Positions 44,463 to 55,005 of a stretch of DNA of 64,000 nucleotides are shown here, in pieces. Numbering within the stretch: the stretch's first letter is position 1; the number at the start of each line of letters is the position of its first letter. This stretch comes from Abelmoschus esculentus (Eukaryota; Streptophyta; Magnoliopsida; Malvales; Malvaceae): contig JAUCBN010000021.1 of the NCBI GenBank assembly GCA_035048815.1, positions 565,501-629,500 of the forward strand, written 5' to 3'. The position numbers and the translations under genes were made by a program. The notes under the pieces are model-generated. The model saw only the letters and a list, made by a program, of their open reading frames with translations, was not told the DNA's origin and searched no databases.

Positions 44463-45490
44463 CCCAAGCATTATCATTTCTAGTTACTTCCCAACTATAA
44501 AGTAAAACACAAAAGCCTATAGTTATTATAATATATATAGAGATAAGATCAAGTTACACAGTATATAACTTTTTAAGTTTTACATATTTTTGGATAGTTG
44601 AATGACTGAAACGGATGACTCAGATTAACTTCTTACTTTTTTTCTTAAGTAATAATTTTCACATAACCGACTGTTAATTTGAGTCACTTGTTTCAGTCAT
44701 CTAACGATCCAAAACCCGTATAAAACTTAGAGAATTTTACATTGTATAACTTGATCTTATACCATATGTATATATATGCTTCACAACAACAATGGGTAAT
44801 TTTTGAAGAACAAATATGATCCATTGGATCAGCAATTCAAAGACTATGAAGGGTCAAGATTGAGCTTTGGAGATCATGATGTATGGTGCTAGATCTTGTC
44901 CACACTAAAGAAGCATAAATCGACCACATGCAGAGTGCAGACCTTTGTTTTCTTTTTTCTTCTTCTTCTTCTCCCATGGTGCTATCAAGACCCCACCACT
45001 TTATAACATAACTTCTTTACATATATCGTAACGGAATTTCGAAATATATTTCGATACGAAATTTTTGTGTCACATTTAGTACATCAAGTTATGTATAGTG
45101 AGAAGGGTAAAATATATGGTTGGATGATATTGTCTGATTGTGATGTGAAAGTAGGGTTTTTGGTTGTATCTTTGGTTTGTTTTCCATGAGGGGGAAGAGT
45201 GTGCATACAAGGACATATGTTGTCCCTCCTTTGATGGACATAGATTTTCATCACCACTAAGGTTTTGTCACCCACTAGAAAAAAAAATTACCGACGTTGA
45301 GTTTCGAATCTTATACGTAATTATAACATAACAAAATTCATTAAAATCAATATATATAAACTCGTAGTGTGGTTTCAGTGATAAAAGATAATGTATTTTA
45401 TCCGGGTGACGAATACCATATGCGCATTTTATTAAAGTAAGAAAAAATTGAAGATATACTTGTGAACACCCCAATGTATTCAATATATAG
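44463..45490. other. Intergenic DNA
   Basis: A short inverted repeat is seen: AAGTTACACAGTATATAACTTTTTAAG (44552) versus ATTTTACATTGTATAACTTGATCTTAT (44735) with inverse wording around ATGACTGAAAC/GTTTCAGTCAT, so 44545-44765 is probably a small MITE. The rest, including a TTC microsatellite at 44955-44973, shows no gene. Confidence 0.45.
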
Positions 45491-45913
45491 GAGAAATTAT
45501 TCTATGGACCGGTTTCCACCACGTCATCCATGGTCCTTAAGAATAAAAAATAAATTCACGTCATCATTTTTTACACATCATCTGCACACTCATAATTTTA
45601 ATTTCTAAATCATCTCTCTAAATAAAATATATTAAAATTAAAAAATGATGACGTGGATTTGTTTTTTATTATAAACCCTAAACTCTAACCCTAAACCTTG
45701 AGCCCTAAACCCCAAACCCCAAACCCTAAACCCTAATTAAAAAAATAAATTCACGTCATCATTTTTTAATTTTAATATATTTTATTTAGAGATGATTTGG
45801 AAATTAAAATTATGAGTGTGCAGATGATGTGTAAAAAATAATGACGTGAATTTGTTTTTTATTCTTAAGGACCATGGATGACGTGGTGGAACCGGTCCAT
45901 AGAATAATTTCTC
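45491..45913. mobile_element. Inverted-repeat MITE with a telomere-motif core
   Basis: GAGAAATTATTCTATGGACC (45491) is the inverse of GGTCCATAGAATAATTTCTC (ending 45913). The arms pair almost perfectly for about 180 bp, including ACGTCATCCATGGTCCTTAA and CATCTGCACACTCATAATTT. Between the arms (45672-45738) lies a run of CCCTAAA/ACCCTAA units. The flanks AATATATAG and AATATAGAG are similar and may be a degraded 9-bp duplication. Confidence 0.82.
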
Positions 45914-47139
45914 AATATAGAGAGAGTTGCATGATTGAAATAGATTAAAAATTCGAATTCTAACCGTTTGTATTTTTTAAATAGACGAGTGTACCACTTT
46001 CGTCGAACACTGTTGAACACTACTAACGTTGAACATTGTTGAATATTATTAAATTAATTAATAAAATTTAAAAATTTTAAGGACTCAACATGCGATTAAT
46101 AAATATATGTTGTGTCTATATCACTCTTTTATTAATTGCATATTGAGTATTGAAATTTTTAATATTTATTAATTAATTTAATAATGTTCAACAATATTTA
46201 ATGTTAATGGTATTCAGCAATGTCTACGCGGTTATAATTTTTTTTTTTTATATATTCTTTTGTTTGAATTTTACTTTGTTTAGAGTGGATTTTCAGTTTC
46301 TATTGGCCTCACTCATGATAACATCATTAAGTCACCATATTATTATTATTCCTTTATTGGATTTTAGTGATTTTTTTCTTTTTGTCAAACAAGAAACTTC
46401 AATAATTATTTTATTTTATTAAATCATTATTTTTATATTTATTTTATAATTTATATTTAAAATTTATAATTATATTTTTAATAATATCATTTTTAAAAAT
46501 TAATAAAATTAATATAAAGCCAGCTTATTCAAATTTAAGCTAATTAATGTAGGAAATTTATTATTTGTGCCACTTGTTGAACATTTATTCCTTATAAAAG
46601 CAGCCCCACATGTACAATTAATGAGTTTTAATGCTATATAACACATTCACATTTTACACCCAAGATTAATAAAGATATTTTTTTAATATTTGAATGATAA
46701 AAAATATTAGTTTTATAAAAATGAATAAACCTCATTTAATAAAATTTAAAATTTTAATATTTTTTTTATATTTTAGTGTGATTATACGATGATACTCGTT
46801 TTTCACTCCTAGCCCTTTAAAACATACATTAGGCAGAAAAGTTACTTAAACTCGAATCTTAGAAGAATAACAACATATATATAAATAGTTTCTTACTTTC
46901 TAGAGTTATATTTTCAAATATTTATTCGAGATTTTGTTTTCGGTACTAATTAATTTGAGTTTCAATGTGATTACTTATTAAAACATATACTTTTGTTGAC
47001 GGGTTTTAACTTGATTGATATTATTATCGTTGTGGCATTTAAGTGATCGTAGGTTCAAGCGTGTTTAAATTTATATTTAAATTTAATATTCAAAGCATCT
47101 GAATAATATAAATATCATTTAAAATACACATCTTTAGTT
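45914..47139. other. AT-rich intergenic DNA
   Basis: 45990-46230 holds an imperfect inverted arrangement (AACATTGTTGAATATTATTA versus AATAATGTTCAACAATATTT, and TTTAAGGACTCAACATGCGA versus TGCATATTGAGTATTGAAAT), another small MITE candidate. No gene is seen. Confidence 0.45.
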
Positions 47140-47228
47140 AATATGGATTTATCTAAGTAATAAGCAACTTGATTTCACTTAAGTAGGTCTCGGGTTTGAG
47201 ATATTATGTATGCAAAAAATTCTTTTTG
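47140..47228 (+). repeat. SINE-like dispersed repeat, copy 2
   Basis: It is homologous in order to 44350-44462 on the opposite strand: AAGCAACTTGATTTCACTTA, AGGTCTCGGGTTTGAGATAT, ATGTATGCAAAAAATTCT, AAGATTCACC. Confidence 0.5.
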
Positions 47229-47982
47229 GAAGATTCACCCACCAAAATTAAATGTGCACTGCGAGACAGTTCAGAAAAATCAAGACAAAAACCTGAAAAT
47301 CGCAAGAATAATAAAAAAATATATCTTTAAATTTTTAAAACATTTAAATAATTTATAAATGCACAACTTAAATAATACCTCAATCATACCCCTTACACCT
47401 TTTTAAAATTGAAATCCATATTCAGAAAATTAAATTCCACAATTTTTACCTACCAAAATGTATTGAATTTTGTAATCTTGTGGTTTCCATTCATTTGCAA
47501 TTATCATATAATGGTCCTACAATTTCTAATCTATACAACTATTCTTTTATTTGATTTGATGTTTGAAAATTGGACCACAAATTGCTGGCATCATTATTCT
47601 TTCTAAGAACCAGCTGTAGAAAAATAATAGACCATGAATGGTATTGGTACCATTGATTTAAATGCCACCACCTTCAATTTCATGACCACTTTGGGTTTTA
47701 TTTATATACAATGTCCAATGAAGGGACCAAATTGAAAATTTTGAAGTTTCAAAACCCATATTTAAGATAATGGTGAAACTTAAATTTAGTTCATTTCCAA
47801 AAAAAAAAAAAATCGTTTGGACATCGATTTTCAATTCAATCAGCTAATTTATTATGTTTTTAATAGTAAAATTTTTCGATGAAATCTTACGATATAGTTA
47901 AAATTCGAGTATAAGGGAATCAAAAAGCCTGGATATATGTATAAAATAAATGGGTTTTATAAATGATCGTGTATTTTTTATT
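47229..47982. other. Intergenic DNA
   Basis: No gene or clear repeat is seen; 47409-47606 is open but unrecognised. Confidence 0.4.
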
Positions 47983-48425
47983 GGGTAAATTATACAGATA
48001 GTCACCATACTATAAGGTTGGTATCAAAATGGCCACAGTACTTTAAAAACCGTCAAATATACCAGTCAACTATTAAAATGGTATCGAAATAACCACCGAC
48101 CGTTAAAAATTAACGGACTAATGACGTGGCCGTTAAAAATAAAATGGAATAATTACATATTTACTCCCTATTATTTAATAAATTTTTATTGTAATTTAAA
48201 TTTTTAAATGAATTTAGGGTTTAATTTTTAAATAGTTATATAATTTAATTATAATAAAATTAGGACTAAATTACAAAAATATATGAATAATAGGGAGTAA
48301 ATGTGTAATTATTTCATTTTATTTTTAACGGCCACGTCATCAGTCCGTTAATTTTTAATGATCAGTGGCTATTTCGATACTATTTTAATAGTTAACCGGT
48401 GAATTTAACGTTTTTTAAAGTATTG
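47983..48425. mobile_element. MITE with a truncated right end
   Basis: The left arm GGGTAAATTATACAGATAGT continues through CCGTTAAAAATTAACGGACT, TGACGTGGCCGTTAAAAAT and TAATTACATATTTACTCCC. The right arm repeats the inner 120 bp in inverse orientation but lacks the outer 45 bp. The layout resembles the 32021 element's ends (GGGTAAAYTAYAC, CCGTTAA, ACGTGGC), suggesting the same superfamily. Confidence 0.7.
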
Positions 48426-49421
48426 TGACCCTTTTTTATTCTTTATGTTCTGAGTTTGTAGCTGATTTTTGTCAATAATATTATTTTTAAAGTTGGTGGT
48501 TAAAAAAATCATGGAAGATATTTAATGGTATGAATTGTTGTTTTTTATTGGCACATGGACTTTGAATGTCTATAGTTGTCCATTGATAGAGGCTATTCAT
48601 ATAAAAGGACAATTAAATTAGTGCTAAGTACATACTTTCCTACTCATAGCTAGCTTTACTTGTAATAAAATCAAGTTTATAGCCTTTGTGTAAGAAATGG
48701 GACATTGAGTGTGTAGGAAAAAAACAACAATTAGGGTTTTTTGGGACCCTCAACCACAAGTTTTTTTTCCTCTTTCTTTTCTTTTGTTCATATTCTTCTT
48801 TATAGCAAAAAATAAATTTGAACTTTGAAGTTGGCCATTATCAATCATTTTTGGCCTTAGGATATGTGTTATTTTATTCTTCGAGTTTTGAGATATATCT
48901 ATAATTTAGGGATCATATAGTTCAAAGTAAACTATAAACGATAAAAAGTTAACGTTGCGATAGTAATAATACTGACCAAATTAAGATGCAGTTAATAATT
49001 TCGAATCAAAATTCGAATACAATTATTAAATCTTTTGTTTTTTACTTAATTAATTAAATTTAAGGCAAGCATGTGATCGAGCAAATACATAGTTATTGTT
49101 TTTTTAATCAGCTACAATGGTTATAGTAGTATTTGTTCTAGAATATACTCTCAACCATTAGACATTGATCGCACAGTTATTGTGTTGGTATTACTGGCCG
49201 TGCTCGATTTGTTGACCTTTAGGAACAACAATCGTTCTTGTAACCACTGAGACAAGATGGTTCGTGCCGCTTATTTTTACTTGTACTAATTGGGGGTTGG
49301 GTTTGATTTTTGCAAAATTCAAACCAATTTGATATGAAAAACTTGAATAAAATAAATGAATAAGTTTATAAATAAATCTATTAAATTCTATTTAGTGATT
49401 TTTTGGGACCAATTATTTTGT
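48426..49421. other. Intergenic DNA
   Basis: No gene is supported in this stretch and no repeat stands out. Confidence 0.4.
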
Positions 49422-49779
49422 GGGATTAAATCCATATGTGGTCCTAAAGTTGTCTACTTTTATCACTTTAATACTTACATAAGTTTTTTTTAATCAATTT
49501 AGTATACGAAGTTGCATCTTCTCAACTATGTACCATTGACTAATACCGTCGAGCAAATTGGCATGACACGATAAAAAAACATCACATGACATGATAAGAA
49601 AGTGTCATACAAAAAAATATTTATGTCATGCGATGTTTTTAGTGTCATATAGTATTTTCTTATTCTATCATACCGTTTTGATTGACGATATGTTACTCAA
49701 CGGATTAACTTTGATAATAATTTGGGTACTAAAAATAATAAAAATGGATGGTTTAAGGAGCCAAATATGAATTTAACCC
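49422..49779. mobile_element. MITE with ATTAAATCCATATGTGG ends
   Basis: GGGATTAAATCCATATGTGG (49422) pairs with the inverse of CCAAATATGAATTTAACCC (ending 49779). The inner halves also mirror each other (TGGCATGACACGATAAAA / ATCACATGACATGATAAG versus TGTCATGCGATG / TTCTATCATACCG). The 9-bp flanks match at only about six positions, so the target duplication is degraded or the ends are slightly off. Confidence 0.62.
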
Positions 49780-51598
49780 TGAATTTTTTCAGTCGTTGGT
49801 CCAAGAAAAAACATGTTATCAAATGTTGTGTTTCTCATTTCAGTTAAACCGAGTCACGTCAAAAAGATTGCATGCCATGGATTTTCACCCTTTCCTTCGC
49901 TACGACTGTATGATTCTATTACGATTATGTCTGTCTAGAAACATCCATTGTCCCTGTTTTGTTTTCAAGACAATAGTGGTTGGAAACATGGTCCATGGCA
50001 CTTTGGTTGGTTGGAAAGCATGCTCCTAAAACATGTCTCTTTGGTTTGTATCTCAAAGTTATGTTACTCGAATTTGAATGCGTACATTACACTACGTGTC
50101 TAACAAGATCATGTTTAAAATTTTGAAATTGTTTTGCGTAGTTAGAGAATTCTCGAAAGATCAAATCTTCGAATCTAACTAACAAGCTCGAATAATCCTA
50201 AGTCGAAATAGATCAAACACTAAAATTGATTTCACCAAAATCAAATTAACTCATTCTAAAATTGATCCGACTCTTCTGATTGATAAGTCTAATTTTTTCG
50301 TGTATTAAGATAATATCTGAGACATCATATAAAATTATATCGTATAACCAAAATTAAATATATATCGGACATGAATATTTCAAATATAGACCCCAAGTGA
50401 TTTCCATGGCTCCCCTCCACCATCACCTTCATTTCTTTTCCTCTTGATCAATTAATTTATTGTCCTTTTTTCCATATAGCTTTAACAATAAAGCTCTCAA
50501 AAGAACATGTAGTGCTAGGGAAATTTGATGATAGAAAATTTTGGGAGGTCCATGTGAAACTTTTGTTAGCTGCCCCATATATTTTTTAAGGACAAAGGAC
50601 CAATAAAAAGAAAGAATATGTATTAGTGTCGAAGTCGAATATCTAATTTCGATTTTCAATTTTAATAAAATCACGCGTGCATTTTTAAATTCATTTTGGT
50701 CTGACTCTAAAATCGAATAATAATTTTAAAAAATTATGATTTTACCATTAATACGGAAAATATTTTAAAGACTTCTCTTAACGGAATCAACGATGGTAAT
50801 AACCAGAAAGTAGGATTCTTTGAAATAACTCCATAATTGAATTCCACATCGTAAAAGTGACTGAAGAACAGACATTCTTTAAAACATTGTTCATCCCTTT
50901 TCTCTTTCTGGTTAGAAACTGAAATGTGTAAAGGGCAAGACTGTTGCAATCTCCATCTTTGTAGACTTTCAGACAAAGAAAAAAAACATTTCACAACACT
51001 GCTATAGTTTGGTTTCATCAGTGTCATAAACCTGTCATGCCTGGCTTTGCGCGATCATTGCAGATGATTTTGGAACCCTTTTTTTTCACTGCCGAGATCA
51101 TCTCTCATATGTCTTAAAAAAACAATCAATCAAATCTCAATTATTGTAATAGGAAAAGAGAAACACTGTAGGATATGAATGAATTTGTTATCTTTGTTAG
51201 AGCCAGCATGTCATTGATAGGTGTTAATCTATGATGATAAAAAGATATCTTGCTAGTAAAAAAATAATTAATCGATTAATAATTTAATTTAACGGGATGA
51301 AACTATTACGACGTTTGATCTAACGATATTTTTTGTAGTGTTTTTTTTTTCTAGTGTAGGAAAGGTTTCTACCCATGCTTAAAATATTATTATAAGGCTA
51401 AAAATATTGTTAAAAGCCTGTTTTGTTGTAGTGATTAAGTTAGAAAAACGTCTCTATGATAGATATTTGTAAAACTTAATTCAGATTAATTGATTAATAA
51501 ATTAGATATTCGTTATTATTAAAAAAATTCAATTAGGTCAAATACAGTAAAAATTAAAAAAAAAAACTAAATATGTAACAAGGCAATCGAATAAAATT
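49780..51598. other. Intergenic DNA, unassigned small ORFs
   Basis: Frames at 49796-50029 (+), 50429-50674 (-) and 50734-51027 (-) are open, but I recognise no family and see no supporting splice or promoter layout. I treat the stretch as non-coding. Confidence 0.35.
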
Positions 51599-52086
51599 GG
51601 GTAAATTATAACAGAGATCATTTAATTATGGGAAGAGTTATATTTAGGTCACTCAATTATTAAAAATTGTATTTAGGTCACTCAATTATGGGTAAAGTTA
51701 CATTTGGATCACCCAAATAATAAAGGTTATATTTGGATCACTCAATTTAGCTAATGTTACATTTGGGTCACTTCATATTTTTTTTTTATCAATATGTGTA
51801 TTAGATTAATTAATAATTTCAAATGAAGTACTCTAATATTAACGAGGGTATATAAGCGATTTAAAAGAAAAAATGATTAAATTGATGTACTATTTTAAAT
51901 ATGAAGGTTGACCCAATCATAAATTTATCTATAATTGGGTGACCTAAATATAACCTTACCTATAATTGGTTGACCTAAATATAACCTTACCTATAAATAA
52001 GTAACCTAAATATAATTTTTAATAATTAAATAACTCAAATATAATTATATTCATAATTAAGTGACATTTGTCCACATAATTTACCT
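51599..52086. mobile_element. Mutator-like MITE built of 40-bp subrepeats
   Basis: GGGTAAATTATAACAGAG (51599) pairs with the inverse of the right end (AGGTAAATTATGTGGACA on the minus strand). The flanks are AATAAAATT (51590-51598) and AATAAAATA (52087-52095), a 9-bp duplication with one mismatch. Both arms consist of repeated units such as TTATATTTAGGTCACTCAAT, giving an internal 35-45 bp periodicity. A diverged relative is at 21715-22005. Confidence 0.78.
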
Positions 52087-52858
52087 AATAAAATATTATT
52101 TTAACTAATGTAACATCCACCATAATCCTATTTCATAAACTTACATTCTGTCATTCTATTTTCAATTATAATCTTATATTCTATGAATTAAATGTATTTT
52201 AATTAATTTATAAATACTTGATAACATTTTAGGCATTTATTGATAATAATCTAACAATTCTTTTAGTCAAACCTCTTGGACAATTATATTCGACCCTTCC
52301 CTTCTTTTTGTTATAAAAATACATGAAAGAGACACCCATATTTTATGTCTGAAATTTTAAGCTTAAGAGACAAAAATAAAGCTATTAAGGGAAAAAGAAA
52401 GGCCAATGCCGACAACCACTCGGATTAGTATGTGTGTGTAATAGAGATATATTTAGGGTAGTTATGAAGTCAACTTCATAGGCATAGGTAATTGGTATGC
52501 AATAATTATTTTAGATTTAAATGCCAATTTATTCATCGGGATCGATTCGAATTTAAGATCTGTTTAATGATGCCAATTTGATTATCGCTTTGATCAATCT
52601 ATTAATATAAAAAATAAATAATCTCAATAATCCAACCCAGAATCAAATTAACCTGAACTCGAAATAGTCTAATTTTACTAAACTCAATCCACAAACATGA
52701 ATGATCAGAATTTGAAACAACTCGAATCTAGAATGACTCAATCCCAGAATTGACTCAAACTCGATATGTTCCAAACTTGAAATCAACCATAAAGAAAATA
52801 CCATATTTTTATATAAAAAACTAAATTATTTTTTATTTAGATTCAGTAAACCTAGAAT
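52087..52858. other. Intergenic DNA
   Basis: No gene is seen. 52540-52790 has recurrent AACTCGAAAT/TCGAATCTAG-type wording of repeat character. Confidence 0.4.
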
Positions 52859-53257
52859 TAGGGGTATTTAACAAGTTGAGCAGCTCGTGAGCTAAACGAA
52901 CTTGACTCCGTCAAAAATCGAAAAATACTCGATTCAGATTAGTTCAACTCGAGCTCAACTCAATACCTTAACAAGTTAAATCGAGCAAAGTCTAACTCGA
53001 CTCGATAAGTTCGCGAGCAGCTCGTTAATTTTTTAAAATATTTTTTAGTAATTACCTTAAAATTATTTCATTCAAAAAAAATCTAAATAATAATTATTAA
53101 TATGTGAATTGTTACTTTAATTTTAATATATTAGTTTGACAAGCTTAATGAGCAACAAAATATTTTAACAAGTAACGAGTCGAGCAATAAAATTTTTTAA
53201 CGAGCATGAATCGAGCAATATTCAATTTGTAATCGACTCGTTCGATAAACACCCCTA
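52859..53257. mobile_element. hAT-like MITE, 399 bp
   Basis: The ends TAGGGGTATTTAACAA (52859) and, inverted, TAGGGGTGTTTATCGAAC (ending 53257) fit the hAT YARNG start. The flanks CCTAGAAT (52851-52858) and CCCAGGAT (53258-53265) form an 8-bp duplication with two transitions. The interior is rich in GAGCAGCTCG / AACTCGACTCG wording. Confidence 0.75.
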
Positions 53258-54420
53258 CCCAGGATCTAGCCCACCTAATTAACAAATTTAATAATGTACC
53301 ATAACCCATGGTCCCAATATTTTGAAATAGGGAGAAGTTGAAACAAAGGTGAGATTACATATAATGAAGAGACCCAAAATTGATTATAGGGGATGTAGTA
53401 AAATGAAGTCAATTTTTAATGAAAGTTGTCTAGTTTAAAGGTTCAACATCCTTTTATAATCAATCCATAATAGGTTAATCGATAAATTTTAAAAACAAAA
53501 ATTATAATTATAATATAATCTCGTCTACGATAATCAACTAACTAATAATTATAAGTCAACTTAATTATAAAAAAAATAACCCAATATTTTTAATTGATGT
53601 GGGGTACTACTCATCATTAAAAGTGTCACATTAGGATCCATTTTATTATTGATTTGGTGGTGTATAATATAAAGTTTTTGGGACTTCTTGGTTGTTGGAA
53701 TCATCATTACTTATCAACTACTTAAACTTTGCCTTTTAGTGAATTCTTATATTAATTTAGTTTTTTTATATAAAATTTTTAAACAATTCTTTTGGTCTTA
53801 GGTAGGGAAAAGGAAGAAGAGGGTGCAAAAAGGGTTGGAGGGTCCCTTGCCAGAGGACAAAAAATTGTTAACTCCTCATTTAAAGGGTCATATGACCCTA
53901 TGAAGTTAGGTATACGATAGATTGATTTCTAAACAAAAAAATTTGATTTAACCAATCATCAAGAGAAAAGAGTTACGTCGAGTCGAGTCGTATACTAGTT
54001 TCATCAAGAGAAAAAATTTAGTTTGTTTATTTGATGAGTCGTATTTTATAAATCAAACATTATTTGAATATTTTTTGAGTCGATTCGAGTTTATAAAATT
54101 CGAGACGAGTTACGTCGAGTTGAGTTGTTTGAGTTTTTATTCAAATTTAATTATAAATATTTATAATATTATGATACTAGTTTCAATTTAAAAGAGTTTC
54201 TATTATCATATAAGTTATATATATTTCTTTATATTTTTCCTTATCAATACACATATCACGTAAAGTTTAGAGACTCGACTCGAACTAAATGATCGATCCA
54301 TTAAATTTTTAAAAAAAATAATTATTCGAGTTTTATTTTATAACTTAAATTTTATTTAATTTTTTTCTATAAATTAAAATATTTAATTTTTTCTAGACGA
54401 GTTTTACTCACCCCTATACT
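53258..54420. other. Intergenic DNA with dispersed GAGTCGAGT-type repeat
   Basis: 53970-54180 matches 43630-43790. 54375-54415 ends in CTCACCCCTA, the inverse of a TAGGGGTGAG hAT-like end, but the opposite end was not found. No gene is seen. Confidence 0.5.
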
Positions 54421-55005
54421 ATCTTCATCGCTATTCATAATTTATTTTCAAATTTATTTATGCCGGGTCGGCCCATCGGGTGATTTAATATTAACAAATA
54501 AACATGGGCAGGTTATAATTACAATAGGCCCAATTATTTAATTTCCTGTTTAGGCCATGGACCAAAGCCCAACTTTGAAATTCAAAAGCCCACATAAAGG
54601 GTAAAAACGTGATTGTATGAACACAAGTCTGCTTTATTCAACTTCAGAAGACGAAAAACGGAAAGGCGGTTTCTTATGCAGTATGGCCCACAAAAATAAC
54701 TGAATTGAAGTTACCGACAATACCCCAAACATCCATATTTTTTATAATAAAAAATTCATTACCAAACACACGAAGTTTAAGGGTTAAAGCGTCATTGAAC
54801 GTCAAGATAGCGGGCCCCACGTGACTGAAGTCAACCGAAGTCAAAAACGACGACGAGGAAATAATAAAAACTTCGTCGTTTTGAAGCGGGAAAAGAAGGG
54901 ATAGAACGGTCATTTTGCAGAAAGAATCTCGAAAACGAGTATATGTTTGCAGTTGGTCAGGTAGGTAACAATAAAGGCGGAAAAAACTGAAAAAAAACCC
55001 AAAAG
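54421..55005 (+). promoter_or_regulatory. Upstream region of the R2R3-MYB gene
   Basis: Less AT-rich than the preceding DNA. It carries GTCAACCGAAGTCAA at about 54827-54845, which contains W-box-like TTGAC cores on the minus strand, and a GGGCCCCACGTG segment near 54810-54822 with a CACGTG G-box. The function of these sites is inferred from motif identity only. Confidence 0.4.

Noticed and set aside
50734..51027. 97-aa minus-strand ORF as a gene
   Set aside because: No recognisable domain, no neighbouring exons, and AT-driven flanks.
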